From the NCBI GenBank assembly GCA_050942895.1, contig JBMNOE010000009.1:1-64000 (forward strand): a stretch of 64,000 nt of DNA, written 5' to 3'. The notes under the pieces are model-generated. The model was not told where the DNA came from. It searched no databases and saw only the letters and a program-made list of their open reading frames with translations. The position numbers were made by a program, and so were the translations under genes. How positions within the stretch are numbered: the stretch's first letter is position 1; each line of letters starts with the position of its first letter. This stretch comes from JBNRMR01 sp050942895. Its GTDB lineage: Bacteria > Bacillota > Clostridia > Christensenellales > UBA1750. Below, piece by piece: positions 16,792-25,466 of the stretch.

Positions 16792-17703
16792 CTATAGTAT
16801 GATAAACTCGCGCTCCAGCCTGTAGCCGGTTTGGGCGAATACTATTTCTATTATTTTTTCCGTCAGGTCGATCACATCCCTGGCCGTGGCGCCGCCATTG
16901 TTCACAACAAAGCCCGCATGTTTGGGCGAAACCTGCGCCCCGCCCACGCTAAGCCCCTTAAGGCCGCATTCATCTATCAGCTTTGATGCATATGAGCCCT
17001 TGGGCCGTTTGAATGCGGAACCGGCGCTTGGCAGATGCATCGGCTGCTTGAAGTTGCGCTGCGCCCGCAAATCCTCCATCTTTTCGCGGATCTTTTGGGG
17101 ATCGCCCGGGGTTAGCCTGAAGCTCACCTCGACTATCACATCGTCGCTTCCCATGAAGGAGCTGTGCCTGTAGCAAAGATCCATTTCCGCAGGAGAAACG
17201 CTGACGACCTCCCCCCGCCGAACCACCTTTGCTCCCACCACGATGTCCGCCATCTCCCCGCCATAGGCGCCGGCGTTCATCACCAGAGCGCCACCTGCGC
17301 TGCCGGGAATGCCCCCGGCAAACTCAAAGCCCGTAAGAAAGCGCTCCAAAGCGGCGCTTGCTATCTGCGAAAGCAAAGCCCCCGCCTGCGCGTGCAGCAC
17401 AGCCCCCTCCGGCCTTATCTGCGCCATGGCCTTTGACAGCCTTATCACAATGCCCGCATAGCCCTCGTCCCTCGCCAGCACATTGGAGCCATTGCCCATC
17501 ACGAAGAACGGTATTCCGTTTTCATTGGCTATGACGATAGCCTTTTCGATGTCACCGGCGCTTGCCGCGTTCAGCAAAACAGCAGCGTCCCCGCCAATTT
17601 TAAATGTTGTGTGCTTTTTCAAAGGAGCGTTTTTGCATAGGCTTCCATCGAATGGAACACCTTCAAACGCCCTTTGAATTCGGGAAACGATATCATTCTT
17701 CAT
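16792..17703 (-). CDS. murB: UDP-N-acetylenolpyruvoylglucosamine reductase
   Basis: A 303-residue FAD enzyme that reduces the MurA product to UDP-N-acetylmuramic acid using NADPH. Visible are the FAD-binding TTFKIGGDAAVLL, VMGNGSNVLARDEGYAGIVIRL and FAGGIPGSAGGALVMNAGAYGGEM, the CYRHSSFMG segment, and the substrate-binding PSAGSAFKRP and VSPKHAGFVVNNGGATARDV. It is of the type lacking the extra C-terminal loop (type II), as in most Firmicutes. ATG 17703 is preferred because AGAGGT is 5 bases before it. First gene of the murB-rapZ-whiA-crh-like group. Confidence 0.95.
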   Translation of the reverse strand: MKNDIVSRIQRAFEGVPFDGSLCKNAPLKKHTTFKIGGDAAVLLNAASAGDIEKAIVIANENGIPFFVMGNGSNVLARDEGYAGIVIRLSKAMAQIRPEGAVLHAQAGALLSQIASAALERFLTGFEFAGGIPGSAGGALVMNAGAYGGEMADIVVGAKVVRRGEVVSVSPAEMDLCYRHSSFMGSDDVIVEVSFRLTPGDPQKIREKMEDLRAQRNFKQPMHLPSAGSAFKRPKGSYASKLIDECGLKGLSVGGAQVSPKHAGFVVNNGGATARDVIDLTEKIIEIVFAQTGYRLEREFIIL

Positions 17704-17738
17704 TGTTACCTCTACAGCCATTGCGCCTACTATATATA

Positions 17739-18980
17739 TTACTCCAAAAGGTTAATGTTTTCAAGTAAATCGCGAATGCTTTCCAATCGCCCGCTTGCGT
17801 CTCCGCCGCCCTCCTCGGCCCTGATCAGCCTTTGAACGCTCTCATCCCATAAAAACATATTGGGCACAATAATATCCGCGCTTTTTATGCCTGCTTCCAT
17901 AGTGTGCATTGAGCTTCCCGCGGGATAAATATACTCAAACTCATCCAGCACGCTGAAAGCGCCAATATCCGCCAGGGCTTTTTGCCTTTGTTCGCTCAAA
18001 AGAATTTCGGCAAAAAGGTTTAGCGCGCTTTGCTTTTCATCGCTTTCGGCGGTTTTGAACATGTGCAAAGACAATAGCTGATCCGTATACAGGCAGGGTT
18101 CCTGATGCACCTGCCAGGCAAATGCGTTATTGCCGGCTTCCAGCTCCCTTATTCTAAACACTTCCTTTTGAGTGGCCACATATGCGGCGCTTCTTTTTTC
18201 AAGGACAAAATCCGCCCAGGCGAACTTGGCCTCAACGGTGAAAATATTGGGCGGAAGTATGCCCATGTCAACGGTACTAAGATCAATCATGTATAAAAGC
18301 GCTGAAGAATAGGAAATATACTCCGTCCTTGGGCAGCTTATGGCATATGACGCGCTTCGTCTGGGCCTGCTGGTCGCGCCCTGATGGAGCTCTCCGATAT
18401 TTTCTGCCGTTATCCGGTCATTTATTCCGGCCTGAGCAAGCCTGTCTTTGTTATAGAGTATCGTATATGCTCCGGCGGATATCGGAATGCCATACAGCTT
18501 GCCGCCCTGGCTTACGGCGCTTTCCAAAACCGGAAGAACGCCCCAGTCGTCCTCCTGCGCCAGCAAAAGTTTTGCCACCGAAATCTCCGTGCCTGAAATA
18601 ACGCCCCCTGAGCATAAAATTGCATCCGGAAGTTCCTCGCCCCGGGCGATAAGCTCCTTCGCCACCTGCGGCGCGACCACCTTCACATCGATGAAGCTTC
18701 CCGGATTCTGCCTCTCATATATGGCGGCGCTGTTCAAAAGCCATCGCAGATAGCTGCCCTTGCCCGGCTGAAATGTTTCAGAAAGCCAGATCTCCATCAC
18801 ACCTTCATAGATCGGCGGCTGTCTTGAAAGCATGTCCTCACGCGGGCGCGGCGGAAGCCTGCCGTAAAGAAAGCCTGCCGCACTTATCAGGGCCACGACC
18901 GCCACCAGCGCTATGGCTACCGACCCTTTCGTGCGCTTCCTCGCTGCATTTTTTGTTTTTACATTCGTTTTTTTGGTCAT
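17739..18980 (-). CDS. Orphan family 1-like solute-binding protein, membrane-anchored
   Basis: A 413-residue protein with the extracellular solute-binding protein type 1 pattern: early SETFQPGKGSYLRWLLNSAAIYE, a middle YGIPISAGAYTILYNKDRLAQAGI and a C-terminal helical region. Instead of a lipobox the N-terminus has a basic stretch and a single hydrophobic segment (residues about 21-40), so it would be tethered by a membrane helix. GGAGGATG stands 7 bases before the ATG at 18980. There is no permease or ATPase next to it; murB lies directly downstream. Cargo is unknown. It may serve a transporter elsewhere or be a sensor accessory. Confidence 0.75.
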   Translation of the reverse strand: MTKKTNVKTKNAARKRTKGSVAIALVAVVALISAAGFLYGRLPPRPREDMLSRQPPIYEGVMEIWLSETFQPGKGSYLRWLLNSAAIYERQNPGSFIDVKVVAPQVAKELIARGEELPDAILCSGGVISGTEISVAKLLLAQEDDWGVLPVLESAVSQGGKLYGIPISAGAYTILYNKDRLAQAGINDRITAENIGELHQGATSRPRRSASYAISCPRTEYISYSSALLYMIDLSTVDMGILPPNIFTVEAKFAWADFVLEKRSAAYVATQKEVFRIRELEAGNNAFAWQVHQEPCLYTDQLLSLHMFKTAESDEKQSALNLFAEILLSEQRQKALADIGAFSVLDEFEYIYPAGSSMHTMEAGIKSADIIVPNMFLWDESVQRLIRAEEGGGDASGRLESIRDLLENINLLE

Positions 18981-19110
18981 AAAAAAGCATCCTCCGCCAA
19001 ACAAATCGATCTTTTGAGCAGTTTCCACTCTAACTTATATGCAAAGCAGGCGGTTTTATTTACAGAAGTATTAATCCTTGGCAAATATGCCCGGTTTTGC
19101 ACTGCCGGGA

Positions 19111-19140
19111 TTGACCTTGCCATGGTGTTTATAATATAAT
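19111..19140 (+). promoter_or_regulatory. Promoter of prfC-typA
   Basis: TTGACC (19111-19116) and TATAAT (19135-19140) are 18 bases apart. A second TATAAT overlaps at 19130-19135 but has too short a spacer. The predicted transcription start falls at about 19147, next to a perfect palindrome. Confidence 0.6.
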
Positions 19141-19147
19141 TAAGTGT

Positions 19148-19164
19148 TGTGTTCTGTGAACACA
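19148..19164 (+). promoter_or_regulatory. 17-base perfect inverted repeat at the prfC transcription start
   Basis: TGTGTTC and GAACACA flank a 3-base centre (TGT), immediately after the -10 box at 19135-19140. As DNA it is placed like a repressor operator; as RNA it would form a 7-bp hairpin at the extreme 5' end of the transcript. The orientation (GTTC then GAAC) is opposite to the Gram-positive LexA box. Confidence 0.5.
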
Positions 19165-19189
19165 GGTTTTTAGACAAAGGATGATTAAA

Positions 19190-20788
19190 ATGCAAACAAA
19201 CGGCTTAGCACAATCACTGTCCGATGAGATAAAAAGAAGGCGAACCTTCGCCATCATTTCCCACCCCGACGCGGGAAAAACCACCCTCACCGAAAAACTG
19301 CTGCTGTACGGGGGCGCAATTCGCCTTGCCGGCTCTGTCAAAGCAAGAAAAGCCGCCCGCCATGCCACCAGCGACTGGATGGAGATCGAAAAGCAAAGGG
19401 GTATCTCCGTCACTTCCTCGGCGATGCAGTTTGAGTTCGGCGGCTGCCGCATAAACATACTGGACACCCCCGGCCACCAGGATTTCTCCGAGGATACATA
19501 CCGCACTTTGATGGCGGCAGACTCAGCCGTGATGCTGATCGACGGCGCAAAGGGCGTGGAGGAGCAGACGATAAAGCTCTTTAACGTCACAAAAAAGGCA
19601 GGCATCCCCGTTTTCACATTTGTGAACAAGATGGACCGCGCCGCAAGGGATCCCTTTGAGCTGATGGACGAGATCGAAAGCGTTCTGGGCATACGCTGCT
19701 GCCCCATCACATGGCCCATCGGCGTTGACGGCGATTTTCAGGGCGTATACCACCGCCAAAGCAGGCATGTGGAGCTATATTTCGGGGGAAGGCATGGAGC
19801 GAAGCAGGCTGATGTGGAACGCATTTCAATAGTCGAAGCGAAAAACAGGCTTTCCGGGCATTATCTGGATAGGCTTGAAGGTGAGCTGGAGCTCTTGGAT
19901 GGCGCGGGCGACGAGTTCGACCTTGAAAGCGTCAGAAAGGCTGAGCTTTCACCCATGTTCTTCGGAAGCGCCATGAACAACTTCGGTGTTGAAAGCTTTT
20001 TGGAGCGCTTCATCGAGTATACTCCCCCACCCTTAGGCAGAGAGGCGGAAGGCGAGGTTATCGATCCCGCCAGCCCGGACTTTTCCGGCTTCATTTTTAA
20101 GATACAGGCCAACATGAACCCCGCCCACAGGGACAGGATTGCCTTCATGCGCGTCTGCTCGGGCATATTCAAAAGGGGCGAGGATGTCTGGCATTCCCGC
20201 GCTGAGAAGATGATAAAACCCGCACAGCCCCAAAGCTTCATGGCGGACGAGCGCAAGGGCGTGGAGGAGGCCTATCCCGGCGATATAATCGGTCTTTTTG
20301 ACCCGGGCATATTCGCCCTGGGCGACACTCTTTGCACCGGCAGACGCATTAAATACGCCGGCATTCCCCTGTTTGCACCGGAACATTTCTCAAGGGTCTG
20401 GGTGCTGGACAGCCTTCGGCGCAAGCAGTTTCAAAAGGGCGTGGCCCAGCTTGCCGAGGAGGGCGCTGTGCAAACCTTCAAGTATATCGGCAGCGGCCGA
20501 GAGGACTATATCGTGGGCGTCGTGGGCGTTTTGCAGTTCGACGTTTTGATACACAGGCTAAAGAATGAGTATGGCGTTGATGCCAGCATCGAGCCCCTTG
20601 GCTTCAGGCATGTGCGGTGGATAGCGAAATCCGCCGTCCCTCCGGACCGCTTAAGGCTGATTTCTTCCACCAAGCGCGGGGTGGACAGGCGGGAGAGGGA
20701 TGTGCTCCTGTTCGAAAATGATTGGAGCATAAGCTGGGCCCTTGAAAATAACCCGGGCCTTGAGCTGACGGACGTGGCTGAAAGATAG
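19190..20788 (+). CDS. prfC: Peptide chain release factor 3
   Basis: A 532-residue translational GTPase that recycles RF1/RF2 after peptide release. G1 is SHPDAGKTTL, G2 the RGISVTSSAMQFEF region, G3 DTPGHQDF, and G4 FVNKMDR, all EF-G-like as in RF3. The C-terminal half has domain 2 (FIFKIQANMNPAHRDRIAFMRVCSG) and the RF3-typical VVGVLQFDVL and RLKNEYGVD. I start at ATG 19190 because AAAGG is correctly spaced to it and abuts the earlier ATG at 19181. It is followed after 27 bases by typA, so two translational GTPases share one transcript. Confidence 0.95.
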   Translation: MQTNGLAQSLSDEIKRRRTFAIISHPDAGKTTLTEKLLLYGGAIRLAGSVKARKAARHATSDWMEIEKQRGISVTSSAMQFEFGGCRINILDTPGHQDFSEDTYRTLMAADSAVMLIDGAKGVEEQTIKLFNVTKKAGIPVFTFVNKMDRAARDPFELMDEIESVLGIRCCPITWPIGVDGDFQGVYHRQSRHVELYFGGRHGAKQADVERISIVEAKNRLSGHYLDRLEGELELLDGAGDEFDLESVRKAELSPMFFGSAMNNFGVESFLERFIEYTPPPLGREAEGEVIDPASPDFSGFIFKIQANMNPAHRDRIAFMRVCSGIFKRGEDVWHSRAEKMIKPAQPQSFMADERKGVEEAYPGDIIGLFDPGIFALGDTLCTGRRIKYAGIPLFAPEHFSRVWVLDSLRRKQFQKGVAQLAEEGAVQTFKYIGSGREDYIVGVVGVLQFDVLIHRLKNEYGVDASIEPLGFRHVRWIAKSAVPPDRLRLISSTKRGVDRRERDVLLFENDWSISWALENNPGLELTDVAER

Positions 20789-20815
20789 CCATGCATGAAT
20801 ATAAAGGAGAATAAT

Positions 20816-22648
20816 TTGCTTACTACAAGGAATGATTTGCGTAATGTGGCGATAATCGCCCATGTTGACCATGGCAAGACCACCCTGGTGGACGAGATGC
20901 TGAAACAGTCCGGCGTTTTCAGGGAAAATCAGGCCGTGATGGACAGGGTGATGGACTCAAACGATATCGAGCGGGAGCGGGGCATAACCATACTTGCCAA
21001 GAACACCGCCGTTGAATATGAAGGCGTTAAGATAAACATAGTGGACACCCCCGGCCATGCCGACTTCGGCGGCGAGGTTGAGCGGGTGCTGAAGATGGTG
21101 GACGGCGTTATATTGCTGGTGGACTCCTTTGAAGGGCCGATGCCCCAAACCCGCTTCGTGCTTTTAAAGGCGCTGGAGCTGGGCCACAGGGCCATCGTAG
21201 TCATAAACAAGATAGACCGCCAGGACGCAAGGCCCAATGAGGTTATCGACGAAATTTTGGATCTTCTCATAGACCTTGGCGCAGGAGAAAACCAGCTTGA
21301 CTGCCCATTTTTATTCGCATCGGCCAGGCAGGGAACCGCTTCCTTTGACATGGATAAGCCGGGGGAGGATCTTCGCCCTCTTTTCGATACCATACTAAAA
21401 TATATTCCCGCTCCCAAGGGCGATCTTGAAGGCCCTGCCCAAGCGCTGATATCCGCCATCGACTACAACGATTATGTCGGTAGGATCGGCATAGGCCGCA
21501 TCGAGCGCGGCAGCCTTTCAAAGGGAATGATGGCTGTAAGGGCCAATGCTCTGCGGGATGAATCGCCCCAGCCTGAAAGGGTCAACACACTTTACATGTT
21601 CGACGGCCTGAGCCGAGTGGAGGTGCAGGAAGCGAAGGTGGGGGACATAATCGCCGTCTCCGGCTTTGCGGAGCTGCACATAGGCGATACCCTCTGCCCG
21701 CCGGAGGCCGTGGAGCCTCTGCCCTTCGTCAGGATATCGGAGCCCACCATCGCCGTTACATTTAAAGTGAACGACAGCCCTTTGGCCGGCAAAGAAGGCA
21801 AATATGTCACCTCACGCCATCTTCGGGAAAGGCTTATGCGTGAAACCCTCACCGACGTCTCCCTTCGTGTGGAGGATACCGATCAGACGGACTCCTTCAA
21901 GGTCAGCGGCAGGGGCGAGCTGCATATGTCGGTGCTTATTGAAAACATGCGCAGGCAGGGCTACGAGTTCGCCGTTTCAAAGCCGGTGGTCTTAATGAAA
22001 GAAGAAAATGGCAAGCAGATGGAGCCTATCGAAAGAGTGCTGGTGGATGTGCCGTCCGCGGCCATGGGCGCCGTGATGGAATCCCTGGGTGAGCGCAGGG
22101 GCAAGGTGGAAAGCATGGTGGTGGGCGAGCGGACGCGGATAGAGTTCACCGTGCCCTCCCGGGGGCTTTTCGGCTACCGCAGCGAGTTTTTGACGCTGAC
22201 ACGGGGCGAGGGGATAATGTCTTCCGTCTTTGACAGCTACGAAAGATACCGGGGCGACATCGTCACCAGGGTTTCCGGCAGCATAGTCGCCTGGGAAGCG
22301 GGAACCGCCATGCGCTACGGCCTTTTCTACGCCCAGGACAGGGGAGAGCTTTTCGTTACCCCCGGCGAGGAGATATATGCAGGCATGGTGGTAGGCAAGA
22401 ACTCCCGCAGCGATGATATGGACATAAATGTCTGCAAAGAAAAGCAGGTCACCAACATGCGCAACAGCGCCGGCGCCGAGGATGCGATGCGCCTGCAGCC
22501 CGTGCGGCCCATGACGCTGGAGTTCGCTCTGGATTTTATCGCCGATGACGAGCTGATCGAGGTGACGCCAAAGAGCATCCGCCTGCGCAAACGCCTTCTG
22601 GATATCCACGAGCGCCGCAAAGCCGCAAGGCCGAAGAAGGACTCCTAA
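20816..22648 (+). CDS. typA: Translational GTPase TypA/BipA
   Basis: A 610-residue ribosome-associated GTPase of the BipA family, involved in 50S assembly and stress or low-temperature growth. G motifs are AHVDHGKTTLVDEML, RGITILAKN, DTPGHADFGGEVERV and NKIDR. The BipA-specific C-terminal domain is complete (SRGLFGYRSEFLTLTRGEG, VTNMRNSAGAEDAMRL, LEFALDFIADDELIEVTP). I choose TTG 20816 because AAGGAG (20804-20809) is 6 bases upstream and the family begins at this point; the ATG at 20795 would place that ribosome binding site inside the gene. Last gene of the prfC-typA unit, closed by a strong terminator. Confidence 0.95.
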   Translation: MLTTRNDLRNVAIIAHVDHGKTTLVDEMLKQSGVFRENQAVMDRVMDSNDIERERGITILAKNTAVEYEGVKINIVDTPGHADFGGEVERVLKMVDGVILLVDSFEGPMPQTRFVLLKALELGHRAIVVINKIDRQDARPNEVIDEILDLLIDLGAGENQLDCPFLFASARQGTASFDMDKPGEDLRPLFDTILKYIPAPKGDLEGPAQALISAIDYNDYVGRIGIGRIERGSLSKGMMAVRANALRDESPQPERVNTLYMFDGLSRVEVQEAKVGDIIAVSGFAELHIGDTLCPPEAVEPLPFVRISEPTIAVTFKVNDSPLAGKEGKYVTSRHLRERLMRETLTDVSLRVEDTDQTDSFKVSGRGELHMSVLIENMRRQGYEFAVSKPVVLMKEENGKQMEPIERVLVDVPSAAMGAVMESLGERRGKVESMVVGERTRIEFTVPSRGLFGYRSEFLTLTRGEGIMSSVFDSYERYRGDIVTRVSGSIVAWEAGTAMRYGLFYAQDRGELFVTPGEEIYAGMVVGKNSRSDDMDINVCKEKQVTNMRNSAGAEDAMRLQPVRPMTLEFALDFIADDELIEVTPKSIRLRKRLLDIHERRKAARPKKDS

Positions 22649-22685
22649 CAATGGCTTAGGCGGAGAAGTAAAAATATAAAAAATA

Positions 22686-22730
22686 AAAAAGCAGCGGCGC
22701 ATCTTAGTTTTTTGCCGCTGCTTTTCTTTT
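22686..22730 (+). terminator. Intrinsic terminator after typA
   Basis: AGCAGCGGC (22690-22698) pairs perfectly with GCCGCTGCT (22714-22722), followed by a T-rich run (TTTCTTTTTTT). The rest of the 330-base gap up to the HIT gene (22731-22978) is T-rich and holds no gene or RNA that I can recognise. Confidence 0.9.
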
Positions 22731-22978
22731 TTTCTCTTTCTTTTTACTTAAGGACTTAATAGGCTCAATCTGCGGGGCTTCCTTTTGAAGGCTTCATCCG
22801 GAATTCATCCGCAGCGGAGCCTTGCTTGATGTGCAAATGAAAACAGCAAAACAGATGCTTCTTCGCCTGATCTTGCCTGTCGGGAGCGCTATCTCTCTTT
22901 TAATTTGGGTTTTGATATAGCTACACTAATAAAAATACTGTTTTAATTTATATGCCCTTGTATATAAACAGTTGAAGC

Positions 22979-23329
22979 CTAAGGGTGCTGGCAGTTCAGG
23001 GGGCCCAAAACCTGCCCGCCCATGATATGTATGTGCAGGTGAAAGACCGTCTGGCCTCCGTCCTTGCCGATATTCGTCAAAACCCTATAGCCGCCTTCGT
23101 CAACGCCTGCAATGCGCGCGACCTTGGCCGCCGCCAGCATCAGATGACCCAGCAGCGTCTGCTCCGCCACCTGCGCCTGCGCAAGGCTCTCCACATGTTT
23201 TTTGGGCACCAGAACAATGTGAACCGGGGCTTGAGGCGCAATATCGGCAAACGCATAGCATATATCGTCCTCATAAACCTTCTGCGACGGAATTTCCCCC
23301 GCTATGATTTTGCAAAAAATGCAGTCCAT
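22979..23329 (-). CDS. HIT family nucleotide hydrolase/transferase (Hint type)
   Basis: A 116-residue histidine triad protein. The N-terminal CIFCKIIAGEIPS carries the two cysteines of the zinc-binding Hint branch, and the catalytic triad is HLHIHIMGG near the C-terminus. Hint proteins hydrolyse nucleoside phosphoramidates such as AMP-lysine; the role in bacteria is unclear. Last gene of the minus-strand lepA-hemW-dnaJ-prmA-rsmE-mtaB-HIT series, 30 bases after mtaB. rpsU, which usually follows in Clostridia, is absent here. Confidence 0.93.
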   Translation of the reverse strand: MDCIFCKIIAGEIPSQKVYEDDICYAFADIAPQAPVHIVLVPKKHVESLAQAQVAEQTLLGHLMLAAAKVARIAGVDEGGYRVLTNIGKDGGQTVFHLHIHIMGGQVLGPLNCQHP

Positions 23330-23359
23330 AATATCATCCCTTCATTTTAAAAACTTTTT

Positions 23360-24658
23360 CTATAATAATTCGCCAATAATAACTCCGCCCTTTATCTCTT
23401 TCGCCGCGAAGCCGATAATTTCGCCGATGGGAGCGTTTTTTGCCTCGCATCTTAAATAATGCTGGCAATAGCCTCGGGCCAGTTCGCCCCTTTGCTCTTC
23501 GAAGATTACCTCCAGCCTTTGCCCCAGCTTGCTTTGCATGAAGCTTTCGGCCGCTTCCCCCGCCGCCTTTATGACCTGTCCGGCCCGTTGCTGACGAATA
23601 TGCACCGGTAGCTGCCCGGCCATCGCCGCCGCCGGGGTGCCGCTGCGCTCAGAATAGGGAAATGCATGAACCCGGGCAAAGCCGATTTCCTTTATAAAAG
23701 AAAGGGTTTCCTCAAACTCGTCCTGGGTTTCCCCGGGAAAGCCGGCGATTATGTCCGTGGTTATGGCGCAGCCGGGGAAATGCCTGCGAAGATCTTCAAC
23801 CGATTGCCTGTATATGTCGGTGGTGTATCTTCGCTTCATCCTACCAAGAACGCCGTCGCTTCCGGACTGCAGCGACAAATGAAACTGGGGGCAAAGCTTC
23901 TTTTCAAGGTCTTTTTTTATTATGCTTTGGCAAAACTCCCCGTAATGTCCACCCGGCTCAAGGGAACCAAGGCGCAGCCGCGACTTTTCCCCCGCGCTTT
24001 CAAGTGCGGCGATAACCGCATCGGTCATCGTAAGGCCGCTGTCCAGCCCGTATGAGTTAAGGTGAATGCCCGTCAGCACTATTTCCGAAAAGCCCTTTTC
24101 ACACAGCCTTTTCACTTCGCTGCGGATGGAGTCGATGCCTCTGGACCGCACCGGCCCCCGCGCAAGGGGGATGGCGCAGTATGAGCAGCGGTTCTTGCAG
24201 CCCTCCTGAATCTTTAGTATGGCCCTCGTCCTGCCTTCGGCGGAGTCCACCTGAACGTTTTCAAACTCGGCGTCCTCCAACCCCTCCACAGCGATTACAG
24301 TTTCCCCCGACATAACCGCCTTTTCCAGGGCCAAAGCCACGCCCTCGCGCCGCTTTGTGCCCATCACCAGCCTCACATTGGCCATTTGCGCCACTTCCTG
24401 GGCCTCTCTTTGGGCAAGGCAGCCCGCCGCTATTATCGAAACATCCGGGTTTTCCCGGGCGCAGCGGCGTATTGTCTTTAGGGATTTGTTATCGCCCGTG
24501 CCGGTGACCGTGCATGTATTGACGATAACCACATCGGTTTTTTCCCCGAAGGGCAAAACATCATAGCCATGGCGGATAAATTCCTCCAGCATGGCGCTTG
24601 TATCATATTGGTTTACCTTGCAGCCAAGGGTGTACGCGCTGATTGTCTTCCTGTTCAT
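23360..24658 (-). CDS. mtaB: tRNA ms2t6A37 methylthiotransferase MtaB
   Basis: A 432-residue MiaB-like radical SAM enzyme that adds the 2-methylthio group to t6A at position 37 of tRNAs reading ANN codons. The UPF0004 domain begins with YTLGCKVNQYDT and has further cysteines in NTCTVTG and AAGCLAQ for the second Fe-S cluster. The radical SAM motif is CKNRCSYCAIPLARG, and the MtaB-typical HLNSYGLD and HLSLQSGSDGVLGRMKRRYT follow. A C-terminal TRAM region (ARGYCQHYLRCE) ends the protein. I chose ATG 24658 because the family sequence starts there; an upstream in-frame start would add seven residues. Confidence 0.94.
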   Translation of the reverse strand: MNRKTISAYTLGCKVNQYDTSAMLEEFIRHGYDVLPFGEKTDVVIVNTCTVTGTGDNKSLKTIRRCARENPDVSIIAAGCLAQREAQEVAQMANVRLVMGTKRREGVALALEKAVMSGETVIAVEGLEDAEFENVQVDSAEGRTRAILKIQEGCKNRCSYCAIPLARGPVRSRGIDSIRSEVKRLCEKGFSEIVLTGIHLNSYGLDSGLTMTDAVIAALESAGEKSRLRLGSLEPGGHYGEFCQSIIKKDLEKKLCPQFHLSLQSGSDGVLGRMKRRYTTDIYRQSVEDLRRHFPGCAITTDIIAGFPGETQDEFEETLSFIKEIGFARVHAFPYSERSGTPAAAMAGQLPVHIRQQRAGQVIKAAGEAAESFMQSKLGQRLEVIFEEQRGELARGYCQHYLRCEAKNAPIGEIIGFAAKEIKGGVIIGELL

Positions 24659-24704
24659 ATATCGCTTTTCTTCCTTCACAAGGGGCGTAAGTTAGTAGGA
24701 TAAG

Positions 24705-25466
24705 TTAAATGGACCACTGGCCTTTAAGGCACATGAGCGCCGCAAGAGCGCCGATTGCCGCCGTCTCCGTGCGCAAAATCCTGCTGCCCATGGTGACGAT
24801 GACCGCCCCCGCCTCTTTCAGCAGGGCGATTTCTACTTCCTCAATTCCGCCCTCAGGGCCTATGACAATGCCGATACTCGCGGCCCCGGGCCTGCTTTTC
24901 ACCGCTTCGTCAAAGCTGATGCCGCCCTTTTCCCAAGGCGCCAGCAAAAGATCATGGTTTCTCATCATCTGCGCAGCCCTTTCTATGGGCATCGCTTCGT
25001 GCATCGTGGGAATCATAGACCGCCCGCTCTGCTTTGCGGCCTCCAGGGCGATCTTAGAAAGCCTGTCCAGCTTCTTTGCGCCGTCCGAAAGCTTAACATC
25101 GCAGCGAAGCATCTGCACCGGCACATAAGCAAAAAGGCCCAGCTCCGTGCACTTTTGCACCACCAGCTCCGCCTTCGCCGCCTTGGGCAACCCCTGATAG
25201 ATCGTCACTAAAACTTCCGGCTCGTTGGAGGGTAGCCTCTCCTTTATCCGCACATGCGCTTCTTTTATCTCCCGCTGGCTGCCGTCAATACGCAAAATTT
25301 CCCCGAGAAACCTGCCGCCCCTGCCGTCTATAAGCTCGATCCCGTCGCCCTCTTTAAGGCGCAGCACCTTGATATGGGCCGCTTCATCCCTTCCAAGCAG
25401 CGCCATTTCACCGTTTTCATAGCTTTTTTCGTCTTTATCGCTCTTGTCAACAAAAAACCTATGCAT
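24705..25466 (-). CDS. rsmE: 16S rRNA (uracil1498-N3)-methyltransferase
   Basis: A 253-residue SPOUT-class methyltransferase. The start MHRFFVDK is the RsmE signature N-terminus (PUA-like domain). The knot region shows QKCTELGLFAYVPVQMLRC, ALEAAKQSGRS and the SAM-binding IVIGPEGGIEEVEIALLKEAGA ... MGSRILRTETAAIGAL. ATG 25466 overlaps the 3' end of prmA by 8 bases, suggesting translational coupling. The usual prmA-rsmE-mtaB order is kept. Confidence 0.95.
   Translation of the reverse strand: MHRFFVDKSDKDEKSYENGEMALLGRDEAAHIKVLRLKEGDGIELIDGRGGRFLGEILRIDGSQREIKEAHVRIKERLPSNEPEVLVTIYQGLPKAAKAELVVQKCTELGLFAYVPVQMLRCDVKLSDGAKKLDRLSKIALEAAKQSGRSMIPTMHEAMPIERAAQMMRNHDLLLAPWEKGGISFDEAVKSRPGAASIGIVIGPEGGIEEVEIALLKEAGAVIVTMGSRILRTETAAIGALAALMCLKGQWSI

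Noticed and set aside
19148..19164. LexA (SOS) box at prfC
   Set aside because: Gram-positive LexA sites have GAAC followed by GTTC (CGAACN4GTTCG). Here the order is GTTC-N3-GAAC, so the half-sites point the other way.
21992..22702. 236-residue antisense frame over typA
   Set aside because: Long antisense frames are common opposite GC-rich coding sequence. It has no ribosome binding site or recognisable domain, and typA is certain.
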